Assembly: GCF_904849725.1 (NCBI RefSeq) | Contig: NC_058518.1 | Span: 416,647,081-416,711,080, forward strand | Source of the DNA: Hordeum vulgare subsp. vulgare | Lineage: Eukaryota; Streptophyta; Magnoliopsida; Poales; Poaceae | Reading direction: 5' to 3' | DNA: 64,000 nucleotides | In this document: one piece after another, positions 1 through 11,813 of the stretch | Numbering within the stretch: the first letter of the stretch is position 1 | Layout: the number at the start of each line of letters is the position of its first letter | Program-made: the position numbers and the translations under genes | Notes under the pieces: model-generated | Databases searched by the model: none | The model's input: only the letters and a program-made list of their open reading frames with translations | What the model was told of the DNA's origin: nothing

Positions 1-810
1 TTTGGTTACCGGAAGGTTTTCGTGCATTACCGGAAAAGTTTCGGGCTCATCGGTAGTGTACCGGGAGTGCCGGGAGGGGTGCCGGGGACCATCGGGAGGG
101 GTGTCACGCCCCAAGGGGTCTCATGGGCTATGGGAAGAGATAAACCAGCCCCTAGTGGGCTGGAATAAGTTCCCACTAAGGCCCATAAGGTTTGAGAAGG
201 AAAAAACACAAGGTGGAAAGAGTTTCCAAGTGGGAAGGTGGAATCCTACTCCAAGTAGGATTGGAGTAGGACTTCTCCACCTCCAATTTCGGCCAAACCT
301 TTAGGTTTTGAGGCTGCCTCCTCCCCTCCCTCCCACCTATATATACGGAGGTTTTAGGGCTGATTTGAGACGACTTTTCCACGGCAGCCAGACCACATAC
401 CTCCACGGTTTTTCCTCTAGATCGCGTTTCTGCGGAGCTCGGGCGGAGCCCTGCTGAGACAAGGTCATCACCAACCTCCGGAGCGCCGTCACGCTGCCGG
501 AGAACTCTTCTACCTCTCCGTCTCTCTTGCTGGATCAAGAAGGCCGAGATCATCGTCGAGCTGTACGTGTGCTGAACGCGGAGGTGCCGTCCGTTCGGTA
601 CTAGATTGTGGGACTGATCGCGGGATTGTTCGCGGGGCGGATCGAGGGACGTGAGGACGTTCCACTACATCAACCGCGTTCACTAACGCTTCTGCTGTAC
701 GATCTACAAGGGTACGTAGATCACTCATCCCCTCTCGTAGATGGACATCACCATGATAGGTCTTCGTGCGCGTAGGAAAATTTTTGTTTCCCATGCGACG
801 TTCCCCAACA
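1..810 (+). mobile_element. Copia LTR (Angela/BARE type), 3' portion
   Basis: The segment ends at 801-810 in TTCCCCAACA, the usual 3' terminus of Angela/BARE/WIS-type LTRs. Its last 40 bases are the reverse complement of the left end of the LTR at 19297. A TATA-like CTATATATA at 338-346 sits where these LTRs carry their promoter. The 5' end lies outside the window, so I cannot tell a solo LTR from the 3' LTR of a longer element. Orientation is opposite to the other Copia elements here. Confidence 0.85.
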
Positions 811-1066
811 CCCATCTCCGGTGGCCTTCTTCATCATCTCGGCGATCTCCATGAAGAGGAGGGAGTAGTTCTCCCTCGGGGCTGAGGATATGTACCAGTA
901 GCTTTGTGTTTGATCTCTCTCTCTCTCTCGTCTTCTTGAGATGTCATGATCTCGATGTACCGCGGGCTTTGCTACTATAGTTGTATCCTACGATGTTCTT
1001 CCCCCTCTCCCTTCTTGTAATGAATTGAGTTTCCCCTTTGAAGTTATCTTATCGGATTGAGTCTTT
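811..1066 (+). mobile_element. Athila-type Gypsy LTR, left piece
   Basis: Contains the stretch with 'gatgtcatgatctcgatgta' (940-959) and a TTGTAATGAATTGAG-like run near 1015-1030 that I recognise from the middle of Triticeae Athila LTRs of the Sabrina/Fatima kind. It stops near 1066 and appears to resume at 14874, where the next part of the same LTR type continues to its 3' end at 15757. The assignment rests on recall of the family. Confidence 0.6.
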
Positions 1067-2694
1067 ACTAGCACATATGCTCGTGCATTGCAACGGGAGA
1101 AAAAAGACGTGTATTTAAATATGTGCGCAAAACACATTCACATTTTATGAAACTTGCACATGCAAAGCTTTTGTGTTTCAATTGATACTTATGAAATGAA
1201 TTTGAGTATGTGTTGATGACTCATTAATCAAGGATTGAAAACATTGGCAGCTTTTTTCCTAAAGCCCGCACATTATTCTCATGGACATCGAATAATCTCC
1301 ACGGATTTTTTCCTAAACATAAAATACTTTTTCCTAAACATAAAATAGTTTTTCTTTGAACATGGCATACTTTTCTACCTAATACAATGATATGTTAGCT
1401 TAATAAAATATGACTTCAGAAAATTTCATAAAATACTGAATTAGGATATTGTTCCAAAGATTTTATTCTAGCAAATATAATGGTGCAATCTGAATTAAAT
1501 TTAGATGTTTTATTTATAAATTTGACTCCTCCATGTTTTATGTTTTGAATGTGCATGCTATTTGTTTCGGTTTTCCCTAAGCTATTGTTCTGCACTTTTA
1601 TAAGGGGAAAAATAGATCTACTGCACCACCGTACGTCCGTACCTATATTGAACATAATTGAATAAAAACCTGGCTAGTCTGTGTAGTATTTTTTTAATAA
1701 ATTTACCATGTGTACTATAGATGAATCAGCCGCCTGTCCGTGCATTGCTCCATCACATTGATGCACTTGGCTGGTCGCCCGCCATCACGTGCTAGCCTCA
1801 TCCGTTAGTCGACAGCATGTGCAAGCCTCAACATCCTGACGCACGCTGGCGAGCAGCGCATCAACATGGTGTCGATAGCAGCGTTGCCAGACCGGACTTG
1901 GACTAACACAATTAGAACGTGAAAAACAAAGAAACAATTCTTGTTTTACTAACAAATAACATGGTCGTGATCGAGTAGACTGCATCAGCGATGCTCGACG
2001 TCCAGGCCAACGAGCTAGCAGTGAAAAATGTGAGTGTTGCCCGTACTGGATAGGAGACGATGCGGACGACACGAACACGCCCGATATGCTCGTGAGGACA
2101 GGGCTGGTGCCGATGATGAAGAACATGAGTAGAGTTGAGCAACTTTGGCCACTGACTTTTAACGATCTGAAAGTGTAAGTGCTAAGTGTGTGATGATCGG
2201 AACTTATCGTCCACGTTGAAGCACAGAAGAAAAGAACTACTACTTTCTCATGCATCATGGTTGGCTTCCTCACACGAACATCACATCATCTCCGCAATTC
2301 TAATCGGCCCTGGCTGCCTGCTGGACCAGTGAAACTTTTGAAGCAGAGGCGTCAGGCAGCACTCCGTGTCCTCGCTAGATGAGTTGCTCACGGCGCGAGC
2401 AGCTGCTCACACCAAGAGATGACAGGCAATGAAGCTGGTGCCTATTGATCTAGATGAAGCGCCTTTCATGCGCATTCTTGTCTAGTTGATGGTGGCGCGT
2501 GCTCCCCGCGCCTGCCTCCTGTGACCGCACCAACACCAGCGAACGCGAACGGCCGGCGAACACGGACAGTGGCGAACAGCTGACGGTGGCGCGTGCTCCC
2601 TACAGCCAGCCGCGCCTGCCTCCCGCGAGCGCAGCGTCGACCCTCTCGCGAGCGCAGCGACACCGTGCTCGAGCCCATCGAGCCTCCTTCCTTC
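1067..2694. other. Unassigned degenerate sequence
   Basis: No gene or terminus I can defend. Near 1068 it has 'CTCGTGCATTGCAACGGGAG', a phrase common in grass repeats of uncertain class. The open frames on the minus strand (about 1785-2273) match no family I recognise and have no splice or coding support. A roughly 95-bp imperfect direct repeat containing 'GGTGGCGCGTGCTCCC' occurs at about 2488 and 2583. The stretch may be several unrelated fragments. Confidence 0.4.
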
Positions 2695-3045
2695 GTCTTT
2701 GTTTCTCCGGGATACAGTGAATAGGTCTGGAGAAATAGGGCAGCCTTTGTATTCTTCCTTGATACGTCCGAGTGCACAATGGATCGCCATGTCCCTTCCG
2801 AGAATCCAGTTGGGTGCAATGAACTTGAAATCCATCGGCTCAGTGCGCGGCTGGAATGTCCTTCCGGGAACGTGCACCTCGATCCTGTAGCGTGAATCCT
2901 CCGGGTAAGACGAAGTTGGCTTCCCTGTGATAGTCGGCAGAGCAATCCTCAAGTCCTTGGTGATCTGCACCAGCTCCTTTCCGAACGGCATAGTGGCGTC
3001 AGGCTGGCAAAACTCCGTGAACTTAACAGGGACGAAGGTGGCCAT
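2695..3045 (-). pseudogene. Truncated second copy of the Tekay leader ORF
   Basis: The minus-strand frame starting at 3045 gives the same N-terminus (MATFVPVKFTEFCQPDATMP) as the leader ORF at 11661 and stays nearly identical for about 115 residues. It then runs into unrelated sequence near 2695. Only a few substitutions separate the copies (for example GCP against GFP in the KG-PIS segment). The protein's coiled-coil second half is missing, so this is a broken fragment. It lies outside the 3' LTR, which is the main evidence for a tandem arrangement. Confidence 0.85.
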
Positions 3046-3181
3046 CTAAAACATTGGAAAAATTGGAGAGAAGTCAGAAATGATCAGAAGAGGAAATAGA
3101 AGATCTATAGACATAAGATAAAAATAGTTTTCTTCCTAAGGCTTTTCCATTCCTAGAGGTTACGTCCTAAGGTCAGCGTGT

Positions 3182-3194
3182 GCTCTGAATACCA
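3182..3194 (-). other. Second primer-binding-site copy
   Basis: On the minus strand this reads TGGTATTCAGAGC, four bases beyond the LTR end. It resembles the initiator tRNA-Met-type site TGGTATCAGAGC with one extra T. It is identical to the site next to the 5' LTR at 11797-11809. A PBS on the outer side of the 3' LTR is out of place in a single element. Confidence 0.75.
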
Positions 3195-3198
3195 TTTC

Positions 3199-6100
3199 TG
3201 TAGCGACCCGACTCAAGACGAGTCAGGCCTCTGGTGTTTCCGTACCATCCCAAGATCATGCTGGTACACACTCAGTACATAATGTATATATTCAAGAGTT
3301 CAATCACACAGCTTTATTAATCGAAATGTCATAAAGAGTACTTTATTACAATAAAGGATTACAATAAAGTGGCTGAAGGCCAACTCATGAGATATCTAAC
3401 GAAGACTAGCGGAAGCATCAGGTAGACGAGTCCATCCGACTCCAAGGGCATGTCGCTGAGCGTAGATCGTAGCCTCACTCCTGGTCGGAAAAGTACTCTG
3501 CAACATGATACGTTGCAGCCGTGTAGGTCAGCATATTGAATATGCCGGCAAGTCATCAAAGAGAGGAGTAAAATAATAATCAACTATCTCTACATGCATA
3601 TTTGGCCGGTGGGGCTATGAGTTTTTGCATAGAGCCAGTTTTATCCTACAACAAGAGGGGCTGGAAGCAAATATTACTACATTGTTTGTTGTTAACGAGA
3701 TGGTTCCGCCAACCAATTCTCGTACCCGAATAGTTGTTAACACCCACATCATTATTAAGTTGTGTCGAGAGTTCAGGGGAATTTCAATGCCTTCGGCTCA
3801 AGTCGTCCATGACCGTGGACACGGCTAATCGATTAGGTTGGGCACTCTGCAGAGTTTTGCACACGTTCCCCACAAGATTTGATCGCCTCCGTGTTTGTCC
3901 TCGCACTTCAGGGTGTTTGAAGACCGGATGATCAAAACATGGTCTTTCAACGGGTCCCTCTGAATCCCTGTCGGTGCCCATCCATTCCTACCGTTCTTCT
4001 ACATCTGCTAGCACCGCCTGCCCAGAGTCGCCGCATTGTCCAACCAAGCCAGAGCCCATAATGACTTGTGGCTGTGCAGGTAAGCCTTGAGTCTTGAAGT
4101 CTCCGTCCGTCTTTTCGAGCCTGGGTGAAGCTTTCCGTAGGATGTCATGGCCTCTCCAGCATCCCGGGCATCCACTGGTTTCTCCAGGGAGACGATCAAC
4201 CGTCCTTCACCCGGAGTTGCATTGCGTTCGAGGTCTTGAAAATCTTGTCTTAACCTGTCTTGATTATTTAATCAACCTCGAATCTCTCGTGTTATGCACT
4301 CAACCGAAAACCCGTCTACTCAAGCATAGCAAATACAAAATTGTCGTCCCGGGGCCAAGTATCGTGGTTGTTGTGTGACTACCACATGATACTACAACTT
4401 ATACTAAAGTTTCCAAGTACCTAGGCACCATGCAATTGGGCAAAGCAAGGTGAACTACCATGCATCGAAAACATAGGAAAAATAACATGATCAAAATGAC
4501 TTGCCTTGATGATAGTTGTCTTGATCGAGCGCTTCTAAGTAACACGCTTCGCACTCCGGATGATCTACCGATACAAACACAAAACACACCATAACCACTA
4601 CAATCAAGCAACAAGTAAAAATAACATCACAAGTAAGGATTTGCTAAAGCCTAAGTAAAAGAATTCAACACGCGTCACTATGGCAGAAACCTGTTTCTGT
4701 TGAAAACACCAGTAAAAATACTTTAAAATTTTTGAAACTTCTACCATAGTAATATTTAATCACTAGGAAGCAGTAGCAAAAAGAATCAACTCAAAATCAT
4801 TTTTTAAACTCCTGGAATAGGAAAAACAAGGTTTAAACTAAATCTGATCTAACTTATATTCGAAAATTTCAAACATAGACAAATTATATGTTTTTAAAAA
4901 CTACAGAAACGTTGGAGTCGACTGGAACAATAATCAATATCATTGGACTACGGGATCAAAAGTTATGGCCAAAACAAAACAGAAACTTTTCTGTTTTTAC
5001 AATTAGACAGAAAAAAATGAAGCTAACTAGCTAACTAACAGGGGGTATACGTGGCGCGCTACGATAGGCTGCGGGGTTGTTTGTTGCAAACGTTAGGAGC
5101 AAACGGCCTAGTTCTAACCGAAACTACTGGCTAAAGAATAAGTGAAATTAAACCGACGGTTTTCTAATCTAAACCGAAGGGGTATCCTAAGAACTAATCT
5201 ACACCATCGAAGAAGGATCTAAGGGCTACTAAAAGAAAAAGAAAAACAACAGAAGAGGAGGGAGTTACCGTGGCTGTGGGGGACAACTCCGGCGAGGGGA
5301 GGTGGTCGCCGGCGAGGGGAGGGGCTCCGGGGGCGGTGGAGGGGACGGGGAGGCGGCGGCGGCAGTCCTCCACCCAGGGGGGCGTCGGGCGGAGCCGGGA
5401 GCGGCTCGGGGTGGCGCTCCCAGGGGGTGGCCGAAGGTGGTGGAGCTCGGCTCCAGTGGTGAGGTCTCGAGCAGGCGGCGAGGGTGGGGCAGGGTGGCGG
5501 CGAGGGTGGGGAACGGGCGAGGAGGGCTCGGGGCCTCGGGCTACTTATAGGTCGGAGAGGGGTCGGGGAAGGAAGGAGTAGAGGGAATCGGGGAGGATCC
5601 CGAGTTCCTGGGATGCTAGCTGGGCTCGGGCAGGAGTTTGAAAGGAGGAGGGAGATGACCGCGGGAGAGAGGAGGGTCGGCCAACGGGGCCCGCGGGGCA
5701 GTGGGTGGGAGGGAGTGGCGGTTGGGAAGGGTGGCCGCAACGTAGGGGATTCGGTCCCGGCGGCTGGGGGTTTGGCCCATGGCCTTAAGATGCGCTCAGG
5801 GCGGCGGCTTCCAAATAAATGATACTTTCCTAATTTTAAATCTTTTCCGAAACAGAAAAAACAAAAGTGAAATAAAAGGAAATAAATCAAATATTTAATA
5901 TAGGGTATTATATACCAAAAAAATCAGAAAAATATCCTCTACACGAATAACATTTTTCCAAAGTAAAAATAAAAAATTTAAAAAATGTTTTTTTTTCAGA
6001 AATTCCCTAAATTGCTTCTTTTTTTTTTTGCAAATATTTTTTGCAAATAAACTTTGTATTTCTTGGCTCCAATATTTCAAAAATTGCTCGCACTTTGGAG

Positions 6101-6294
6101 GGTCATTTTCCTCCGCTCTCTCTCTCTCTCTTGCGTGCAAGAGAGTATTTCTCCGGGCATTTCTCGTGCGAGGAAAAATGGAAATGCAAATCAAAAGACG
6201 AAAGAATTCAAGCGCTAAAGTTATTTCAATCAATATGCATAGATGCTTAGCTACAATGTAAAACATTCCCAATTAGGAAAATTGGGATGTTACA
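3199..6294 (-). mobile_element. Tekay element 3' LTR (3096 bp)
   Basis: Plus strand starts TGTAGCGACC and ends GGGATGTTACA. It matches 11814-14873 along its whole length with scattered substitutions and small indels: an extra GC-rich repeat of about 24 bp near 5490 and a longer poly-T/AT run near 6015-6050. A minus-strand TATA-like CCTATAAGTAG sits at 5542-5552 beside a very GC-rich tract (5270-5580) that would form the transcribed leader. The proline-rich open frames there follow from composition. Confidence 0.9.
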
Positions 6295-6306
6295 AACCTA
6301 CCCACC
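6295..6306 (-). other. Polypurine tract of the Tekay element
   Basis: The minus strand reads GGTGGGTAGGTT between the gag-pol stop (TAA at 6307-6309) and the first base of the 3' LTR. Its position and purine richness fit the plus-strand primer of an LTR retrotransposon. Confidence 0.75.
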
Positions 6307-9249
6307 TTAAGATGAATCTCGCCCTCGTGATTCGGGTTGGCTAGAAAATAGGTGCGGGTGGTCTCGATGAAGATCCTCTTCTCGTTCCCAGGTGGCTTCT
6401 TCCTCGGTTTGCTGGCTCCACAACACCTAGCAGAACTTGATGATCTTGTTGCGGGTAACTCTGTTGGCAGTCTCGAGAATCCTGACGGGTTTCTCCTCAT
6501 ACGTCAGATCACTGTCAAGCTGTATGGCCTCTAGGGGCATTGTATCTCTCAACGGAACCTCGGCCATCTCAGCGTGGCATTTCTTCAACTGGGAAACATG
6601 GAAGACATCATGAACTCCGGACAATCCTTCCGGCAGTTCTAGTTTGTATGCAACTTCGCCTCTACGTTCAAGAATTTTGTAGGGGCCAATGAAACGAGGT
6701 GCTAATTTTCCCTTCACAGCGAATCTCTTGATTCCTCGAAGTGGAGACACCCGAAGATAAGCTCGGTCTCCCACTTCGTACGTTACTTCCTTGCGTTTGC
6801 TGTCAGCATAACTCTTCTGCCTAGACTGAGCTATCTTGAGTCGGTCACGAATTAGCTTGACATTTTCTTCAGAATCTCGGATAAGGTCGGGACCAAAAAG
6901 TCATCGGTCTCCAACTCCATCCCACATCAACGGTGTTCTGCACCTCCTTTCGTATAGAGCTTCGAAAGGGGCCATCTTCAAACTGGTCTGGTAGCTATTG
7001 TTGTATGAGAACTCGGCATAAGGTAAATTGTCATCCCAACTAGACCCATAGTCTAGTGCACAAGCTCTCAACATGTCCTCCAGAATCTGATTGACTCTCT
7101 CGGTCTGTCCATCTGTCTGTGGGTGAAAAGTTGTATTGAACTCCAATCTCGTTCCCAAGGTTTCATGCAGTTGGTGCCAAAATTTTGATGTGAACCGAGT
7201 CCCTCTATCTGACACAATGCTCTTCGGTACTCCGTGTAGACATACGATCCTCATCATATATATCTTGGCCATCTTGGCACTCGTGTAAGTAGTCTTCACC
7301 GGAATGAAGTGAGCTACCTTCGTCAAACGATCGACCACAACCCAAATAGAATCATAGCCAGAACGGGTCCGAGGTAATCCTGTGATGAAGTCCATACCAA
7401 GCTTTTCCCATTTCCACTCGGGTATCGGCAGAGGTTGGAGCGAACCTGCTGGCTTCTGATGCTCGGCTTTTACTCGCTGACAAACATCGCATATTGCTAC
7501 GAACTCGGCAATGTCTTTCTTCAATCCTGTCCACCAGAAACTTTCTTTCAGATCCAGATACATCTTGGTGTTGCCGGGGTGTGTCGAGTACGGGGAATCA
7601 TGGGCCTCCTGAAGTATCAACTTCCTGAGTTCGGGATCATTGGGCACATAGATGCGATCCTCAAACCATAAAGTTCCGTGTTCATCCTCACGAAAACCTT
7701 TAGCCTTCCCGTCTTCCATTTTCTGCTTAATCTCAGCTATCTCCTTGTCTGATTTCTGTGCTTCGCGGATCTTTTCTGTCAAAGTGGACTGAATTTCCAG
7801 TGTGGCAACAAATCCTCTTGGAACTATTTCCAATTTGAGCTCTCGGAGGTCATCGACTAACTCCTGGGGTAATCCTCCAGTTGTGAGTGTGTTCACATAA
7901 CTCTTGCGGCTCAATGCATCGGCTACAACATTTGCCTTGCCTGGGTGATAATGCAATCTCATGTCATAGTCCTTGATCAACTCTAGCCATCGCCTCTGTC
8001 TGAGGTTCAAGTCCTTCTGCGTGAAGATGTATTTCAGGCTCTTGTGATCAGTGTAAACATCACAACTATTTCCGATCAGGAAATGTCTCCAGGTCTTGAG
8101 AGCGTGCACTACGGCTGCTAGTTCCAAGTCATGTGTGGCATAATTCAACTCATGAGGTCTGAGCTGTCTGGATGCATAGGCTACAACTTTACCTTCTTGC
8201 ATGAGTACTCCTCCGAGTCCTTGACGAGAAGCGTCACAGTAAACCTGGAAATCCTTCCGAATGTTCGGCAATATCAGCACTAGGGCTGTAACAAGACGTT
8301 TCTTCAGCTCTTGAAAACTGGTTTCACATTCCTCAGTCCAAATATACTTGGATTCCTTCTTCAACAACTCTGTCATGGGCTTGGCAGTCTTTGAGAAATT
8401 CTCAATGAACCTCCGGTAATATCCGGCAAGTCCGAGGAAACTGCGGATCTCCTTGACTGAAGTGGGTGCTACCCATTCGGTGACTGCTGCGACCTTGGCA
8501 GGGTCCACTGCTATTCCTTCTCCTGAGATGACGTGTCCGAGAAATCCGACTTCCTTCAACCAAAACTCACATTTGCTGAACTTTGCATATAGCTTATGCT
8601 CTCGAAGTTTCTCCAGAACTAGACGCAGATGTTCCTTGTGTTCCTCTTCGTTCTTGGAGAATATCAGTATGTCATCGATGAACACCACGACAAACTTGTC
8701 CAAGTATTCCATAAATACCTTGTTCATCAGATTCATAAAATATGCCGGAGCATTAGTCAGTCCAAATGACATGACCGTGTACTCATACAAGCCGTACCGA
8801 GTGGTGAAGGCTGTCTTGGGTATATCCTGTTCACGAATTTTCAACTGATGATACCCGCATCGAAGATAGATCTTTGAGAATAGCGAGCTCCAACTAACTG
8901 ATCAAACAGATCATTGATCATCGGCAAGGGATACTTGTTCTTGATGGTCACGTCGTTCAATGCACGATAATCGACAACCATTCTCAAGGATTTGTCCTTC
9001 TTTTCAACCAAGAGCACTGGGGCTCCCCAAGGTGAAGAACTTGGGGCGAATATACCCTTTGTCCAACAACTCCTTAATTTGCTTCTTGATTTCTATCAAG
9101 TCATTTGCGGGCATCCGATAGGGTCTCTTGGATATCGGGGATGTTCCGGGTAATAGCTCAATCAAGAACTCAATCTCTCTATCGGGTGGCGTGCCCGGCA
9201 ATTCCTCCGGAAATACATCTGGGTACTCCTGTACAATCGGTACTTCCTC
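6307..9249 (-). pseudogene. Tekay-type pol: RT, RNase H, integrase, chromodomain (inactivated)
   Basis: The order of domains from high to low coordinates is reverse transcriptase (about 9150-8400, with FIDD box at about 8683), RNase H (CDAS motif near 8245), integrase with an HHCC zinc finger and the D,D,E motifs (MDF, SDRG, QTERVN; about 7650-7080), and a chromodomain (about 6480-6330). Breaks I can see: a +1 frameshift near 9048; a one-base deletion near 8880; replacement of the first RT catalytic Asp by Tyr (codon near 8866); an in-frame TGA at 6901-6903; and an in-frame TAG at 6427-6429 in the middle of the chromodomain. The frame is otherwise continuous to TAA at 6307. Chromodomain-bearing integrases usually guide insertion into heterochromatin. 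Confidence 0.9.
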
Positions 9250-10739
9250 CTAGACTACTCCCGTGAGAGAGTTTACTCGCTTACTCCGTGTCGAGCGCTG
9301 AGACACATACTTAATCCGCTTCTGCTCGGGGGTGGTGAGCAAAATAGACTTAAGGGCACAATCAATATTCCCTTCATACTTGGCCAACCAATCCATGCCT
9401 AGGATTACATCCAATCCCTCGGACTCTAATACGATGAGGTCGGTGGGAAAATTATGGTTCCCGATGTTGAGACTCAAAGCATGGCATCCTATCCCGGCTG
9501 TCATCATGCCTCCTGGGGAACTGACCTTAATAAGCTGGCTGAGGGTTCTAGTTGGCAAACTATACTTTTCCACAACTATCCTTGATATGAATGAATGTTT
9601 TGCACCAGAATCAAAAAGTACCAATACTGGACGTGAATTTAGCAAAAACTTACCAACCACAGTATCGGAGTGATCATAGACCTCTTCAACATCAAGGTGG
9701 TTCACCTGAGCTCGAGGAAAAGGATTGGGCTTCTTTGCTGCAGAGTTGCCGTTGCTGTTTCCATTTCCCTGCTTGTTCTGGGGACATTCAGTGGCATAGT
9801 GTCCCTTCTTCTCACACTTGAAGCAAGTGATGTGAGTCAGATCCTTCTGAGCTGGAGCTGAATGCTGCTGAGTGCTAGTACCGCCATTCTTGAAGTTGCT
9901 GTTGTTGCGGTGGTTCCCATTTCCTCCATGGTTGTGGCCTCCATGGTTGTGCACCGGGTGGTTATGCTGAACGTGTCCTCCAAACTTACCGGATCCAATC
10001 CCGGTATTCCCTGAATAGGGGGTGTAGCGAGGCTTCTGCTGAGTGCCGGAGTTGAACTTTCCAACCCCATACTTTCGCTTGCGGTTCTCCATCTGCTGGT
10101 GTTTCCCCTCCAAGATGAGGGCCTTATCGACCAGCTCCTGGTAGTTGTTGAAGGTGGCTACAGTCGACTGAATGCTTAGCTCATCATTGAGTCCTTCCAA
10201 GAACTTTTCCTGCTTGGCCGCATCATCGGCCACATCTCCAGGCGCATAACGGGCGAGCCTGCTGAATTCATCGACGTACTGGGCCACAGAGCGATTCCCC
10301 TGGCGTAAGTTGCGAAACTCACGCTTCTTCAGACTCATTGCACCAGCTGAGACATGTGCGGTGCGGAAGGCTTGCTTGAATTGCTCCCAAGTGACTCCAG
10401 CAATGGGATAAGTGGTGGTGTAGTTCTCCCACCAAGCAGCTGTAGGCCTTCAAGTTGATGCGCGGCAAAACGCACCTTCTCAGCTTCAGTACAACCAGCA
10501 GTGATAAGTTCACGCTCCATCTTGCGGAGCCAATCATCTGCCACAATGGGCTCAATGCTGCTGGAGAAAGTTGGAGGGTTCAACCTCAGGAAACGGGTGA
10601 GATTGTCAGCCTGGGGTGGATGATGGTTGTTGTTATTGTTCTGGTTCTGGATGATCAGCTGCATCAGGGTGTTTTGTTGCTGGATCAACTGGGTGAGTTC
10701 CGGTGGAAAGTTGGACTCAGGGGCGCGTCTCGGAGGCAT
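9250..10739 (-). pseudogene. Tekay-type gag and protease (inactivated)
   Basis: The likely start is the ATG at 10737-10739 (MPPRRAPES). A gag capsid region follows with VADDWLRKMERE and then, after a one-base frameshift near 10445, SVAQYVDEFSRLARYAPGD. Further on are an asparagine/histidine/glycine-rich linker, one CCHC zinc knuckle (CFKCEKKGHYATEC, about 9820) and an aspartic protease with LFDSGA (about 9620). The frame ends at an in-frame TAG at 9250-9252, and the same frame resumes directly into pol, so gag-pol was a single reading frame. Gag would package element RNA in cytoplasmic particles. Two disabling lesions lie in this part alone. Confidence 0.88.
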
Positions 10740-10953
10740 CTGATGTATGTGGAGGGGTGAGATTAGCATAGAACAATGGTCTAAGAGTAATTACACTACC
10801 CATATGAATGCAACACACAATTATCACACCACACATTATTATTCAATATCATCACAAAGGTTCACACGGGGATGCAAAAATTCGATAATCCTAAACATCG
10901 GCCTAAGCGTATAATGATAAAGTAAATTTGGTGGTCTAGTCTAAGTGTCCTCC

Positions 10954-11661
10954 TCAGAAAAGCATGGTGATGGGTCCTTCGGTGGAGCTTTCTTCATAGT
11001 CCTCGTCGTTGCTGATCAAGGGGGCTACGTTTCCTTCGGGATGAAAGTTCTCGCCCATGTCCAGTTCCTCCTCCAGGTATGCAACTCGAGTCTTCAGCTT
11101 CTCGATCCGTTCCAGAAAGTCCTTCACCTCCAGTTCATGTTCATAGTGGGCTTCCCAGGCTGCTTCTTCAAGTTCAAGCTCGCGGAGTGATAGTTGCTTG
11201 ATCTTCCTGGCGTCCTTGATTACATGATGCTCCAGAGTCCCACTGTGCTTCTCCAAGGTCTGGGCATAAGACAAGAGAGCGTCCTTGGTCTTGCTTGAGA
11301 TGATTTCTCTGTCTTCGTTTCTCCGGGATACGGTGAATAGGTCTGGAGAAATAGGGAAGCCTTTGTATTCTTCCTTGATACGTCCGAGTGCACAATGGAT
11401 CGCCATGTCCCTTCCGAGAATCCAGTTGGGTGCGATGAACTTGAAATCCATCGGCTCAGTGCGCGGCTGGAATGTCCTTCCGGGAACGTGCACCTCGATC
11501 CTGTAGCGTGAATCCTCCGGGTAAGACGAAGTTGGCTTCCCTGTGATAGTCGGCAGAGCAATCCTCAAGTCCTTGGTGATCTGCACCAGCTCCTTTCCGA
11601 ACGGCATAGTCGCGTCGGGCTGGCAAAACTCCGTGAACTTAACAGGGACGAAGGTGGCCAT
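10954..11661 (-). CDS. Leader ORF of the Tekay element, 235 aa, function unknown
   Basis: An intact frame of 235 codons lies between the PBS (11797-11809) and gag (start 10739), on the same strand, where most Gypsy elements have only an untranslated leader. Residues 1-115 look globular and strand-rich (motifs VHVPGRTF, APNWILGRDMA, RIKEEYKG). Residues about 120-205 are rich in E, K, L and A with a heptad-like pattern, suggesting a coiled coil. The last 30 are acidic. I see no zinc finger, protease or membrane segment. It remains open although gag-pol has many lesions. It may be an extra element protein of this lineage or a captured gene. I do not recognise its function. Confidence 0.6.
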   Translation of the reverse strand: MATFVPVKFTEFCQPDATMPFGKELVQITKDLRIALPTITGKPTSSYPEDSRYRIEVHVPGRTFQPRTEPMDFKFIAPNWILGRDMAIHCALGRIKEEYKGFPISPDLFTVSRRNEDREIISSKTKDALLSYAQTLEKHSGTLEHHVIKDARKIKQLSLRELELEEAAWEAHYEHELEVKDFLERIEKLKTRVAYLEEELDMGENFHPEGNVAPLISNDEDYEESSTEGPITMLF

Positions 11662-11796
11662 CTAAAACATTGGAAAAATCGGAGAGAAGTCAGAAATGAT
11701 CAAAAGAGGAAATAGAAGATCTATAGACATAAGAAAAAATAGTTTTCTTCCTAAGGCTTTTCCATTCCTAGAGGTTACGTCCTAAGGTCAGCGTGT

Positions 11797-11809
11797 GCTC
11801 TGAATACCA
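11797..11809 (-). other. Primer-binding site of the Tekay element
   Basis: The minus strand reads TGGTATTCAGAGC four bases after the 5' LTR. It resembles the tRNA-Met type PBS TGGTATCAGAGC with one extra T. It is identical to the out-of-place copy at 3182-3194. Confidence 0.75.
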
Positions 11810-11813
11810 TTTC

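Noticed and set aside
1785..2273. 162-codon minus-strand frame as a possible host gene
   Set aside because: No domain recognised, an overlapping frame has similar length, and the surroundings are repeats; support is too weak.
5219..5890. 223-codon proline-rich frame on the minus strand, with a 213-codon counterpart at 13845-14486
   Set aside because: It lies in the GC-rich leader part of both Gypsy LTRs, has low-complexity composition, and differs by indels between the copies; open frames of this kind follow from composition.
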